From: an uncultured Candidatus Saccharibacteria bacterium
GTDB taxonomy: Bacteria; Patescibacteria; Saccharimonadia; Saccharimonadales; UBA4665
Direction of reading: 5' to 3'
Assembly (NCBI GenBank): GCA_946482575.1
Contig: CAMLRZ010000011.1
Span: 1-31,897, forward strand
Length of the DNA: 31,897 bases
Position 1 is the first letter of the stretch. The number at the start of each line of letters is the position of its first letter. Under the pieces are notes generated by a model. The model worked only from the letters and a program-made list of their open reading frames with translations. It was not told the DNA's origin and made no database searches. Position numbers and translations under genes: made by a program. Shown piece by piece: positions 4,951 to 13,671 of the stretch.

Positions 4951-7695
4951 CTACAGTTCACCCCAGTTTTTACCCACGGAAACGTCTACAGCCAGTTTTA
5001 CGGGCAATTCGTAAATGTGCTCCATGGTTTCTTTGAGTAGTGCGGCCACCTGATCAGCGTTTGCAGCCGGACATTCCACCAAGATTGAGTCATGCACCTG
5101 CAGAATTTGTTCACCCAAATTGGCGCTGAGCAATTTTTGTTCTACTGCCAGCATGGCCATTTTCATCAGATCGGCCTCTGTTCCCTGAATAGGCATGTTA
5201 ATGGCAGCGCGCTTAGCGCCTTCGCGAATCATAAAATTGCTCGACTTAAGATCGGGCGTTGGACGGCGGCGTCCGAACAGCGTTTGCACGTAGCCCTTTT
5301 CTAGTCCTTGCGCAACAATGTTGTCCATGTAAGCGCGGATCGGCGCGCGCAGCTCAAAATAGCGATCAATAAACTGTTTGGCCTCTAGAATAGTCATGCC
5401 AGTGGCTACGCTCAGGCCGTGCGGGCTCATGCCATACAACACGCCAAAGTTCACAGTTTTAGCGTGGCGACGCATATCTTTGGTGACATCTTCTAACGGC
5501 ACACCGTACACATCGGCAGCGGTGGCGGCATGGACGTCGATGTCGTTGTTAAACTCTTGAATCAAGCGCTCGTCGTTAGCCATCACGGCCGCCAAACGCA
5601 GCTCAAACTGTGAATAGTCGGCGGTCACGAACACGTTGCCGGGCGATGGCACGAACGCTGTGCGAATCGCCTGCCCCATTTCGGTGCGTGTGGGAATGTT
5701 TTGTAAGTTTGGATCGTGCGAGCTCAGGCGACCGGTGGCAGCAACATCCAGGGCGTAGGTAGTGTGCAGTTTGCCGTTCACGTCTACCAGTTTTGGCAGT
5801 GCGTCGATGTAGGTGCTTTTGAGTTTGGTCAGCTCGCGATATTTGGTGATCAGGTTCACGATAGGGTGCAACTCGCGCAGCTTGTCGAGCTCTTTGGCGC
5901 CGGTAGAATAGCCGGTTTTGCCCTTTTTAACCCCTTGAGTGGGGAGTTGCAGTTTTTCGAACAAAATAGTACCCAGCTGCGCTGGCGAGGCAATATTAAA
6001 CTGCTCTCCAGCATGTTGATAAATGTCATCTTCAATTTTCTTGATCTGGCCCTCGAACTCCCGGCTCATGGTCTGCAGATATTCGGAGTTCAGGTGCACA
6101 CCACGGTGCTCCATGTTGGCCAGCAAGTAAATGGTGGGAAATTCGATGTCAGTGGCTAGCTTTGCTACCTCTGGCATGGTTGCAAATTGCGGTTTTTGGA
6201 CTTGGTAGGCTTGCCAAATTGCCTTGGCCACCTGCCCGGGTTGCTCGGTATCTACTGCGCAATCTACCAGATCACTGAGCTGACGCGAACGAATCAACGA
6301 ATCCAGTAAAAAGGCGCCGATGCGTGTGTCGTGGGCGATGTCGCTCGACCACGCAATGTCGTGGATTAACAACGTGCGGAAGGTAGTCTTGAGGTCATGC
6401 CCAATGATCGGACCATTCTGCAACACTGCAATAATTTTGGAGTCAAGTGTTGCGGTGCGCGAGCCTTCCTGCGCTAGCGAGGGATTTGCCGAAGGCAACC
6501 CGCCCGAGTCTGCATCGGTAGACGGGAGCACCGTTAGATCTAGGGCAAATACTGAGACGGTGCCGGCATTGGTGCTGACCCATAGTTCAGTGCCGTCTGG
6601 GTTAACAGAAATAATGCGTGGCTCGCCGGCTTTAAACTGCGCAGCGTCAAAAGGAACAACCTCAGCGGCCTCAATCTCCTTCTCGGTGAAACCAATGGTC
6701 ACCTGCCCTGTTGGTGCAGGAGTGCGGGTCCTGTCACTCGCGGATGCCTCCCCGTCGTGCTCGCCTGACGGCTGCGGCGCGCCGGGTGCCCCTCCGCCCG
6801 TGCCACCCGCAACAGTGCCGGCCATGGCTGGTGCCTCGATTTGGCGGAGCAAATTGCGGAATTCCAGCTTCTTGAGCATGCCCACAAATTCCGGCGTCAC
6901 GGTGGGTTCCAAACGAGCGTGTTCCAGGTCAATCTGAACCGGAGCGTCCACCATTAATGTAACTAATTTTTGACTCAGGTAGGCCATGTCGCGGCCGTTT
7001 TCCAGCTTGGTACGGACGGCTGGCTTTAGTTCGTCCAAGTGTGCATACACGCCGTCAAGGGATTCGTACTGCTGGATCAGTTGCAGTGCAGTTTTTTCGC
7101 CCACGCCGGCAACGCCAGGAATATTGTCTGAGGCATCGCCTTTTAACGCTTTAACGTCAGCCCACTGGTGCGGCCCCACGCCATATTTTTCTTCAAAATA
7201 GGCCACGTTGAACAACTCGATGTTGCTCAAGCCTTTTTTGAGCGTGTAAATATGGGTGTGGCTGTTGATCAGCTGCAACACATCAAGGTCAGAGGTAATC
7301 AGATAACTTTCGATGTCCTTTTCGCCAGCCTGCTTAGCAAAGGCGCCCATCAGGTCGTCGGCTTCATAATCGTCGGCCTCGTACAGTGGCCAGCCCAGTG
7401 ATTCCAGCAGATTTTGCAAAATAGGAATTTGTTCGTAAAAATCGGGCGGAGCTGGTTTGCGATTGGCTTTGTAAGCCGGATACAGCTCGCGACGCGAACG
7501 GATGTTGGTGCCCTTTTTATCCCACGCTACGCAGACGTAGTCGGGGCGCAGTCGTTTAATAACTTCTAGGGCCATCACAGCAAAGCCGTAGACGCCGCCG
7601 GTGGGCGTACCGTCTTTTGTACTCAGGTTGGGCATGGCGTAATAGCCGCGATAAAACACGGATTTGCCATCTATAATTACCAGTCGCTCACTCAT
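4951..7695 (-). CDS. polA: DNA polymerase I
   Basis: Pol I fills gaps and removes RNA primers. The 5' nuclease domain covers about residues 1-285, including YRGYYAMPN, EADDLMG and GDASDNIPGVAGVGEKTA. Then comes a Gly/Pro/Ala-rich linker (about 291-340). An exonuclease-fold domain follows (about 345-520); the DxE proofreading pair is not present, although HDTRIGAFLL keeps the later Asp, so proofreading is probably absent. The polymerase domain has motif A DYSQFELRLAA, motif B KTVNFGVLYGMSPHG and motif C VHDSILVE (about 867-873). At 914 residues it is normal in size. Two GC-rich, low-complexity stretches sit in the linker and inside the dead exonuclease domain. The start has an extended -10 (TGTTATACT) six bases upstream. 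Confidence 0.97.
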   Translation of the reverse strand: MSERLVIIDGKSVFYRGYYAMPNLSTKDGTPTGGVYGFAVMALEVIKRLRPDYVCVAWDKKGTNIRSRRELYPAYKANRKPAPPDFYEQIPILQNLLESLGWPLYEADDYEADDLMGAFAKQAGEKDIESYLITSDLDVLQLINSHTHIYTLKKGLSNIELFNVAYFEEKYGVGPHQWADVKALKGDASDNIPGVAGVGEKTALQLIQQYESLDGVYAHLDELKPAVRTKLENGRDMAYLSQKLVTLMVDAPVQIDLEHARLEPTVTPEFVGMLKKLEFRNLLRQIEAPAMAGTVAGGTGGGAPGAPQPSGEHDGEASASDRTRTPAPTGQVTIGFTEKEIEAAEVVPFDAAQFKAGEPRIISVNPDGTELWVSTNAGTVSVFALDLTVLPSTDADSGGLPSANPSLAQEGSRTATLDSKIIAVLQNGPIIGHDLKTTFRTLLIHDIAWSSDIAHDTRIGAFLLDSLIRSRQLSDLVDCAVDTEQPGQVAKAIWQAYQVQKPQFATMPEVAKLATDIEFPTIYLLANMEHRGVHLNSEYLQTMSREFEGQIKKIEDDIYQHAGEQFNIASPAQLGTILFEKLQLPTQGVKKGKTGYSTGAKELDKLRELHPIVNLITKYRELTKLKSTYIDALPKLVDVNGKLHTTYALDVAATGRLSSHDPNLQNIPTRTEMGQAIRTAFVPSPGNVFVTADYSQFELRLAAVMANDERLIQEFNNDIDVHAATAADVYGVPLEDVTKDMRRHAKTVNFGVLYGMSPHGLSVATGMTILEAKQFIDRYFELRAPIRAYMDNIVAQGLEKGYVQTLFGRRRPTPDLKSSNFMIREGAKRAAINMPIQGTEADLMKMAMLAVEQKLLSANLGEQILQVHDSILVECPAANADQVAALLKETMEHIYELPVKLAVDVSVGKNWGEL

Positions 7696-7701
7696 GGTAC
7701 T

Positions 7702-7710
7702 AGTATAACA
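7702..7710 (-). promoter_or_regulatory. extended -10 for polA, leaderless layout
   Basis: On the minus strand, TGTTATACT is followed by six bases (AGTACC) and then the ATG at 7695. Confidence 0.65.
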
Positions 7711-7733
7711 GCGCGACTAGGCCATGACGAGCT

Positions 7734-8729
7734 TTAGGACTGAGAGTTGTAGTAGCTGTACGGCACCACTGCGTAAAAGTCACGCGATTGAGCTATCTTC
7801 CCGGTTTTTCCACCTCTGTTAGAGGCATGACCATCAATCAGATTGCCATCTAGGACTACATTTTCCTGATAAAAATCTTCCAAGCCAGCAGCTGCCACCT
7901 GATCGCGAATAGCAGCAATCATATCTACTTGGTATGTCTTGCCATCCCATGAGCCGTCACGGGGCACGTGCGGATTGATCCACCCCTGCTCGTGCCATCC
8001 TTTAAAGAGTGTTTCGCGCTTGGATTCCGCAGTCATATCGGGATTGTCCTGTAGGTCTTTGGGGCTAGGCGTAAAGTCAAACAAGTACAGCGAGGGCGCA
8101 ATGCCGGCCACCAGTTCCACGCGCATTTCGTAAGGTGCATAATGCTGCTGGATTTCGCCGAGCATTTTGGTAATACCGCCGATAGGCTGACCATCGTGAC
8201 TCACAAATTGATCAGTACCATTGAGGTTATTGCGAGTGGCGTGGATAAACCCGTCAAAGAGCTTGCCTTCCCGGCTCATGCCGGTTACCACCAGCAAACC
8301 GCAATCTGCCAAGCGACAGGCTTTTACGGTGTCCTGGTAGCCCACTACGGCATCGACATCTGGATACCACAAGTATCCTTCGTTATTGCGCGTTGGTTGA
8401 TCCCGATCCGTAAAGGCAACTGTGGCGCTGCCACACACTTTACCCAGGCGAACATCGCCCACATTTACCCCAAGGGCAGCAAAAAACTCGTGACCGCTTT
8501 GGACGGCACAATCTTTGGCTTCATTTGAATAATTTTCTGGTGCTTGGCAGACTTGAGCGCATGCACCTTGCCCTGCGAACTGGCACAGCCGCGGCAGCAT
8601 ATTGCCGGCCAAGGGTTCTTGATAGGGATCTCCCTCGGCGTTCAGCCCTGGCTCGCGACTAATACTCACCGCCACATCAGTAGGTCCGTCGATCATGATG
8701 TGATCGTGGAGCACCCGATCATTTTCCAT
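7734..8729 (-). CDS. YfiH/DUF152 (laccase-domain, LACC1-type) family protein, divergent
   Basis: Family members are purine nucleoside phosphorylase/adenosine deaminase-type enzymes, formerly called polyphenol oxidases. Visible pieces are GDVRLGKVCGSATVAF (the usual Q-V-H-G strand), YPDVDAVVGYQDTVKACRLADCGLLVVTG (the D-A-x-V-T ... A-D-C block), FIHATRNNL (in place of A-V-H-A-G-W-R-G) and LVAGIAPSLYLF (in place of the I-G-P strand). From the ATG at 8729, which has AAGGAGG five bases upstream, the metal-site equivalents are Cys99 (normally His), Cys143 and His163. So one ligand is changed. The protein is 331 residues, longer than the usual 240-270, with extra Cys-rich sequence near 49-75. It may have altered activity. 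A GTG at 8735 is an alternative start. Confidence 0.6.
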   Translation of the reverse strand: MENDRVLHDHIMIDGPTDVAVSISREPGLNAEGDPYQEPLAGNMLPRLCQFAGQGACAQVCQAPENYSNEAKDCAVQSGHEFFAALGVNVGDVRLGKVCGSATVAFTDRDQPTRNNEGYLWYPDVDAVVGYQDTVKACRLADCGLLVVTGMSREGKLFDGFIHATRNNLNGTDQFVSHDGQPIGGITKMLGEIQQHYAPYEMRVELVAGIAPSLYLFDFTPSPKDLQDNPDMTAESKRETLFKGWHEQGWINPHVPRDGSWDGKTYQVDMIAAIRDQVAAAGLEDFYQENVVLDGNLIDGHASNRGGKTGKIAQSRDFYAVVPYSYYNSQS

Positions 8730-8741
8730 ACACACCTCCTT

Positions 8742-9398
8742 TTAAGAGGCTATTATAGTGTGGTGTACGGCGTTCAGCAACTCAGCCGACCACTGGTCCA
8801 GAGTGGCCTGTTCGGCCGCGGCCTGCTCTAGATACTGCTGGTCGCCAGTCTGCGCGTAGTGTCCCAGCGCCAGTGCAAAGGGCGTAATGGCGTCGGTAGC
8901 TGCGCAGTCGGCATCGGCCAAGACCATACCCACATGCAAGGGGTTCAAAACCAGCTCAGTCGCGTAAGAATACTGTGCCTTGGTTTGGTCTTGATACGTC
9001 TGTGCTTGCGCGTGAAGCATCAACGCACGGTTAGTGATGCTTAGCATTTTAATACGTATGGGCTCAGGCGCGTCCAAGTTGGCTAACAAAATGTGTGCAG
9101 CATGCATGCCAATACCAGCGGCAGCGCGAGCTTGAGCATCATGCGTGTTCATATGTGCCGCCACGTGGGTCATTTGCACGGCGCGAGCAGCAGTAAGCAC
9201 TCGGTCGGTATCTGTTAATCCGCAAAGCTCCGCTCCTAACACAACTAATTGTGCAGGCGTCGTTGGGGCGCTCTCTAGCTGCTGCAAAAAGTGTTCGGTT
9301 GCCTGGCGCAGACCCGGGTCGTACTCATTTGTTGCTCGACGGAGGTTGGCACAGTAGTCCGCGATGTCGCGGTGAATGCGGTCCGGTAAATTGGCCAT
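8742..9398 (-). CDS. all-alpha protein of unknown function, distantly polyprenyl-synthetase-like
   Basis: A 218-residue Ala/His-rich helical protein. The segment AVQMTHVAAHMNTHDAQARA, followed by GIGMHAAHILLANLD and then a helix with HAQAQTYQDQ, has the order and spacing seen in polyprenyl synthases (helix, aspartate motif, G-D-x-L-L helix, G-Q-x-x-D helix). However, the DDxxD motifs are absent. If related, it is a non-catalytic relative; the link is weak and based on pattern only. The start at 9398 comes one base after the stop of the upstream kinase-like gene, which implies translational coupling. It lies twelve bases before the YfiH-like gene. Confidence 0.5.
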   Translation of the reverse strand: MANLPDRIHRDIADYCANLRRATNEYDPGLRQATEHFLQQLESAPTTPAQLVVLGAELCGLTDTDRVLTAARAVQMTHVAAHMNTHDAQARAAAGIGMHAAHILLANLDAPEPIRIKMLSITNRALMLHAQAQTYQDQTKAQYSYATELVLNPLHVGMVLADADCAATDAITPFALALGHYAQTGDQQYLEQAAAEQATLDQWSAELLNAVHHTIIAS

Positions 9399-9399
9399 A

Positions 9400-9978
9400 C
9401 TACAAGCCCAAGACGCGTTCAACTTCGGCCTGAAGGACGTGGATGTCAGACGAGTTGTTAATAATGGTGAGGTCGGCGCGTGCTTTTACGGCACTCATGT
9501 CGAGTGTTGCTGCATCGCCCGAGGCGCGCATTTCGGCTTTTTCGTCAGCCAAGAATTGTTCAAAAGTTTTATTGTCGTCTACTCTACCCCGCTGGCCAGA
9601 TCGAATGCGATTGAATCGTACTTGTGGATCGGCATCAATCCACAACATAATGCCACCAAGTTCGTGAATACGGTCGGCTTCGTACGGGTTACGTAAGCTA
9701 CCCATAATAACACCGGCGTACTTATCTTTTAGCGGCTCGTATTGCTCCATGCCACGATCAACGAGCACCGCAAGGCCATATTGGCGGCGCCATTCGGCAC
9801 TGAGCTCGCGCATGTTGGCGCGCTCTGCAGGCATGCCGCGACGAGTCAGCTCGGTGCGCATTAATTCTGAGACTGGAACAAAGAGATAGTTGTGGTGTTT
9901 GGCGAGCAATTCACTAACGGTATCTTTGCCTGATCCGTTTGCACCTGCTATGCCAATTATCTTCACACCATGCAACAT
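9400..9978 (-). CDS. P-loop NMP kinase-like protein (dephospho-CoA kinase/AAA-type)
   Basis: The start has the P-loop GANGSGKDT (about residues 12-20) after a beta strand VKIIGIA. Later features are a base-like SELMRTELTRRG segment, a Walker B-like GIMLWIDADP and a lid-type RFNRIRSGQRGRVDD. This matches the nucleoside/nucleotide kinase superfamily, where many Patescibacteria have uncharacterised members similar to dephospho-CoA kinase or dNMP kinase. The substrate is unknown. The length is 192 residues from the ATG at 9978; a GTG four codons later would give the typical start V-K-I-I-G-I. A clear promoter (9988-10016) leaves a leader of only about three bases. Probably an operon with the next two genes. 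Confidence 0.7.
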   Translation of the reverse strand: MLHGVKIIGIAGANGSGKDTVSELLAKHHNYLFVPVSELMRTELTRRGMPAERANMRELSAEWRRQYGLAVLVDRGMEQYEPLKDKYAGVIMGSLRNPYEADRIHELGGIMLWIDADPQVRFNRIRSGQRGRVDDNKTFEQFLADEKAEMRASGDAATLDMSAVKARADLTIINNSSDIHVLQAEVERVLGL

Positions 9979-9987
9979 TACTAGCGG

Positions 9988-10016
9988 ATTATACCGTAGT
10001 GTACGGCCTTTTTCAA
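9988..10016 (-). promoter_or_regulatory. promoter of the kinase-like gene, with inverted repeat in the spacer
   Basis: On the minus strand, TTGAAA (10016-10011), a 17-base spacer and TATAAT (9993-9988). The spacer contains the perfect inverted repeat CCGTA-CAC-TACGG, which could be an operator or the end hairpin of the upstream VapC transcript. Confidence 0.65.
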
Positions 10017-10026
10017 AGCCCCAGCG

Positions 10027-10539
10027 CTAGGCATCATGTTTTCTAAAGCATTCTTTTATATTGTCTATATCGGGTTTGAGTATATAGACCGTATCTGTAA
10101 CTTCCTTGTTCTTGCCCGTATAGGTAACACGTCGGCGGTCAATTTCTTGGAAAAATGGCGTCGGATAGTCATTATTATCAATAGTTATTAAAGGGCATTT
10201 CTTGATAATGGCTACTGACGCATTCACTATATCTGCCATACTTATCCTGTAGCCCTTTGTACTGGGATGCTTGCTATAAAGAAAATAGACTCTGGCGGCA
10301 AAGTCCATAAGAGGCTCGGATAAGCTGAACCGAATCATATCTTGTGAGATATACTCCTCAATTCTAGCTCGATGCTGCTTGTCCGAAGAACACATTAGCT
10401 CAAACTTAGTGTAGCTAGTAACAGAGAAGGCATACTGTTTTTCAAGGTCCTCGAACAAGGCTTCATATGCGGTAGTCTGATTTGGAGTGAGGGCATGAGA
10501 AATAATATTGGTATCTACAACCAGTAGCTCTTTTGCCAT
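10027..10539 (-). CDS. PIN-domain ribonuclease, VapC-like toxin
   Basis: A 170-residue PIN-domain protein. The acidic Mg2+ site is visible: Asp9 in LLVVDTNIIS, Glu47 in TSYTKFELM, Asp103 in SMADIVNASVA, and Asp121/Asp124 in LITIDNNDY. VapC proteins cleave tRNA or rRNA and are normally held by an antitoxin encoded just upstream. Here only a 29-codon frame (10555-10644) precedes it, 15 bases away. The gene is visibly more A/T-rich than its neighbours and uses AAA/ATA-type codons, which suggests transfer. It is inserted between rpoD and the kinase-like operon. A solitary or differently controlled PIN RNase is the alternative. Confidence 0.8.
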   Translation of the reverse strand: MAKELLVVDTNIISHALTPNQTTAYEALFEDLEKQYAFSVTSYTKFELMCSSDKQHRARIEEYISQDMIRFSLSEPLMDFAARVYFLYSKHPSTKGYRISMADIVNASVAIIKKCPLITIDNNDYPTPFFQEIDRRRVTYTGKNKEVTDTVYILKPDIDNIKECFRKHDA

Positions 10540-10554
10540 AAATTACTCGCTTAT

Positions 10555-10644
10555 TTACTTGGTGGCTTTGATAAGCCCTTTAGAGGGGCTAGGCTGTGAA
10601 GATTTAGGTTTCTGCACCGAGCCTTTGGGAAGTGTAATGTCCAT
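10555..10644 (-). CDS. 29-aa basic peptide upstream of VapC-like gene
   Basis: The frame starts at ATG 10644 with a very good Shine-Dalgarno (AAAGGAGGCGATA) and encodes MDITLPKGSVQKPKSSQPSP plus nine more residues, ending in KATK. It is Lys/Ser/Pro-rich and looks unstructured. Its position just ahead of the toxin is where a VapB antitoxin should be, but it is too short to hold a DNA-binding domain. It could be a remnant, a minimal antitoxin that binds the toxin groove, or a leader peptide coupling translation. Not in any family I know. Confidence 0.45.
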   Translation of the reverse strand: MDITLPKGSVQKPKSSQPSPSKGLIKATK

Positions 10645-10695
10645 TATCGCCTCCTTTGCTTTACTCGCATCTAACTACAGTTTAGCATAGCCAAT

Positions 10696-11838
10696 CTACT
10701 TAATGTAGTCGTGGAGCTTTTTGGCGTCTTTGTGCTTGCGCAGCTTGGCCAAAGCCTTGGCTTCAATCTGACGAATGCGTTCACGAGTCACACTAAATTC
10801 CTGACCCACTTCTTCCAAGGTGTGCTGCTTGCCGTCTTCCAGACCAAAACGCAGCTTCAGGATCTTTTGTTCGCGCTCCGTGAGTGCGCCCAGCATTCCC
10901 TTAACCTGCTCTTTTAGGAGCTGGTTGGTGGCAGAATCTTCGGGGCTAATAGTGTCTTCGTCTTCGATAAAGTCAGACAAAATTGAATCTTCGTCTTCGT
11001 CGCGAATGCTGGCATCCAAGCTAGAAATATCCTGCTTGATCTTCATGATGTGCTCAACCTTGTCCACATCCAGGTCCATGGCCTTGGCGATTTCGTCGTT
11101 GGTCGGCTCACGGTTGAGTTCTTGGGTCAAACGACGCTGGGTGCGCAGCAATTTGTTGATAGTCTCTACCATGTGCACAGGGATACGGATGGTGCGGGCT
11201 TGGTCGGCAATAGCGCGGGTAATAGCCTGGCGAATCCACCAGGTTGCGTAGGTACTGAATTTAAAGCCCTTGTCGGGGTCGAATTTTTCAACCGCACGCA
11301 AGAGGCCGGTGTTGCCTTCCTGGATCAAGTCCAAGAGGTCCAGGCCACGACCTACGTAGCGCTTGGCAATTGAAACAACCAAACGCATGTTGGCTTCGGC
11401 CATTTTGTCTTTGGCGTCTTTTTCGCCAGCCACCACGCGCTGAGCGAGGGCCAGTTCTTCTTCGGCAGTTAGTAGAGGGATCTTACCGATCTCGCGCAAG
11501 TATAAGCGAACTGAGTCATCGGCAATGTCGTCCAGGTAATTTTGGTCGTCAGGAACGATTTCTTCGCCGTCTTCGCCCAACCATTCGTCGCTAAAGTCTT
11601 CTTCTGCGCCGGGAGCTGCGCTGGTTACCACGTCAATGCTGGCGTCAGCTAGCTCGGTATAAAAACCATCTAGTACTTCGGCGTTTGCCGGTACGTCAGG
11701 AATAGCGTCGGTAATGTCTTTTTGGGCGATGTGGCCGTCTTTTTTGGCTTTGACAAACAGATCTTTTTTGATCTGGTCAAAATCAAGTGGCTCTGCGGCC
11801 GGTTGTTCTTTGGTAGTGGGCTTTTTGCTCTTGGGCAT
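10696..11838 (-). CDS. rpoD: RNA polymerase primary sigma factor
   Basis: The main housekeeping sigma factor. The N-terminus has a basic linker and region 1.1-like segment ([20 protein letters not shown]), then an acidic stretch. Region 1.2 is [20 protein letters not shown]. Region 2 includes [36 protein letters not shown] and [19 protein letters not shown], with the 2.3/2.4 aromatic residues that melt and read the -10. Region 3 follows ([12 protein letters not shown]). Region 4 ends with [15 protein letters not shown] and the -35-reading helix [18 protein letters not shown]. The 380-residue length is typical for short primary sigmas. The ATG overlaps the dnaG stop by one base (ATGA-type junction), so the pair is translationally coupled. 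This factor should read the extended -10 promoters listed here. Confidence 0.97.
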   Translation of the reverse strand: MPKSKKPTTKEQPAAEPLDFDQIKKDLFVKAKKDGHIAQKDITDAIPDVPANAEVLDGFYTELADASIDVVTSAAPGAEEDFSDEWLGEDGEEIVPDDQNYLDDIADDSVRLYLREIGKIPLLTAEEELALAQRVVAGEKDAKDKMAEANMRLVVSIAKRYVGRGLDLLDLIQEGNTGLLRAVEKFDPDKGFKFSTYATWWIRQAITRAIADQARTIRIPVHMVETINKLLRTQRRLTQELNREPTNDEIAKAMDLDVDKVEHIMKIKQDISSLDASIRDEDEDSILSDFIEDEDTISPEDSATNQLLKEQVKGMLGALTEREQKILKLRFGLEDGKQHTLEEVGQEFSVTRERIRQIEAKALAKLRKHKDAKKLHDYIK

Positions 11839-13607
11839 TATGCGCCTCCTTTGTACGTCTTTAGCAGTTGATCGAGCTCGCGAGCTTCTTTGAGGAGCGA
11901 AAATTGCGTGTCGCTATCTGCGTCCTGCATAGCTTCAGCGATATGTTGCTTTTTGATTTTTACGTAACGGTCTACCAGTTCTGCCTGCTTCCGAGCGACT
12001 TCGTTTTGAAGTTCCAAAAACTCGAGGCCTTGATAGAGTTCTTCATATTGTAACGATAAAATTTTACCATATTCTGCGATTGGCTGCAATGCTACCGACG
12101 CTGTTGCGCCTCCGGTGAAGTCCGGATTTTCGCGCAAAAACTTGAGCATGTCGCGCGCGTAATCGTCCAGCAGCATGTCTTCGGTAATCAATTCCAGAAT
12201 AATTCCGCGTAGTTTGGGCTGCATCAGAGCCAAGCTGAGCAGTCGGTTTTGAATTTTTTGATACTCCAGCGTTTGTTTGTCGGTTGCCTGCTGCGTTGTC
12301 TTCACGCGCTTGCGAGGCCGCGCCTCTACCTGGTCCTGCTGATCGCTCAGTTTGCTGCGCAGAGCCTCGTGGCTCACACCTAGCAATTTGGCAACTTCGC
12401 CCACGTAATGATCTTGCTCCACGGAGTCTTGGAGCTCGCGCACAACATGCAAAATAACATCGGTAAATTGGCGTTTGCCACTGCCGGTGCTAATGTCCAG
12501 CAATTTTTGGTACCGGTCAATCAGCCAATCCAGCGCATACTGCGGCTTTTGGATAGTTTGACGCCAGATTTCGGGGTCTTGCTTGATTAACTCGTCAGGG
12601 TCTTTGCCGCTGGGAATAGCAATAATGCTCAGCGTCACTTTTACTTTGCTGGCTATTGGAATTGCTCGCTCGGTGGCGTTCAACCCTGCTTTGTCGGCGT
12701 CAAAGCTCAGGCGAATGTCGCCGGTAAAACGGCCCAATGCCTGCAAATGCTGCTCGGTAAGCGCCGTGCCGGCTGTAGCTACCACTTGCCTCACGCCAGC
12801 CTGATGGCTACTAATAACGTCCAGATTCCCCTCGGCCACCACCACAAATTTGCTTTTGCGAATCATTTCTTTAGCTAAATGCAGACCAAATACGTGTCGT
12901 GACTTGTCGTAGAGCGGCGTTTGCGGTGTGTTGATGTATTTGGGCGCATTAGGGTCATCGGCCAACAAACGGGCCGTAAAGCCAATCACGCGCCCCTGCG
13001 GGTCGCACAAGGGCACCATTACGCGGCCTCGGAACATGTCACCCACGCCTCGGTAGCGCTGCGCACTAACGCCAGCGTTTTTCATTTCGGCCTCAGTAAA
13101 GCCTTTGCTTTTCAAAAATGTTATCAGCGCATTACCAGTGTTCGGCGAATATCCTAAGCGCCACTCCAAAATAGTTTCTTTGGTAAACTGGCGTTTTTCA
13201 CGCAGGTATTTGAGCGCCGTGGTGTTACTGAACAAGTTTTTTTGGTAAAACGTTGCTGCCACATCAAGTAAATCATACAGTCGCTCTTTGTTTTGACCCC
13301 GACGAGGACCGCCCGTTTTGCTGCGGTACTGCTCTAAATCGACGCCCGCTTTACGAGCCAACAGTTCGAGCGCCCCCTTAAAATCCAGGCCTTCGACCTC
13401 CATGATAAAGCTGAATACGTTGCCGCCTTTGCCGCTACTAAAGTCGTGCCAGATCTGTTTTTCAGGGCTCACCATAAAGCTGGGGCTACGCTCTTCGGTG
13501 AATGGGCTCAACCCTTTCCAGTTTCGACCGGCGCGTTTAAGCTGTACGTATTCACTAATCACGTCCTCGATGTTGATCCGAGATTTTACTTCATCCACAG
13601 CGTCCAT
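11838..13607 (-). CDS. dnaG: DNA primase, zinc-binding ligands lost
   Basis: DnaG makes RNA primers for lagging-strand synthesis. The N-terminal domain aligns end to end with the CHC2 zinc domain ([40 protein letters not shown]), but the four zinc ligands are Ser34, Thr37, Asp55 and Ser58 instead of Cys, His, Cys, Cys. The catalytic core is intact: [13 protein letters not shown], the basic patch [22 protein letters not shown], and the TOPRIM motifs [15 protein letters not shown] and [14 protein letters not shown]-terminal helical domain of about 150 residues, for helicase binding, follows. Length is 589, a normal size. Its -10 box TACAAT lies seven bases before the ATG. It overlaps rpoD by one base, a remnant of the rpsU-dnaG-rpoD operon without rpsU. 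Confidence 0.96.
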   Translation of the reverse strand: MDAVDEVKSRINIEDVISEYVQLKRAGRNWKGLSPFTEERSPSFMVSPEKQIWHDFSSGKGGNVFSFIMEVEGLDFKGALELLARKAGVDLEQYRSKTGGPRRGQNKERLYDLLDVAATFYQKNLFSNTTALKYLREKRQFTKETILEWRLGYSPNTGNALITFLKSKGFTEAEMKNAGVSAQRYRGVGDMFRGRVMVPLCDPQGRVIGFTARLLADDPNAPKYINTPQTPLYDKSRHVFGLHLAKEMIRKSKFVVVAEGNLDVISSHQAGVRQVVATAGTALTEQHLQALGRFTGDIRLSFDADKAGLNATERAIPIASKVKVTLSIIAIPSGKDPDELIKQDPEIWRQTIQKPQYALDWLIDRYQKLLDISTGSGKRQFTDVILHVVRELQDSVEQDHYVGEVAKLLGVSHEALRSKLSDQQDQVEARPRKRVKTTQQATDKQTLEYQKIQNRLLSLALMQPKLRGIILELITEDMLLDDYARDMLKFLRENPDFTGGATASVALQPIAEYGKILSLQYEELYQGLEFLELQNEVARKQAELVDRYVKIKKQHIAEAMQDADSDTQFSLLKEARELDQLLKTYKGGA

Positions 13608-13614
13608 TACCTAT

Positions 13615-13620
13615 ATTGTA
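13615..13620 (-). promoter_or_regulatory. -10 for dnaG-rpoD, leaderless layout
   Basis: On the minus strand, TACAAT is followed by seven bases (ATAGGTA) and then the ATG at 13607. Confidence 0.5.
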
Positions 13621-13671
13621 CGCTAAAGCACCCCTGTAGGGATAGCCTCAACTGCCCGGTTATGATTAAAT

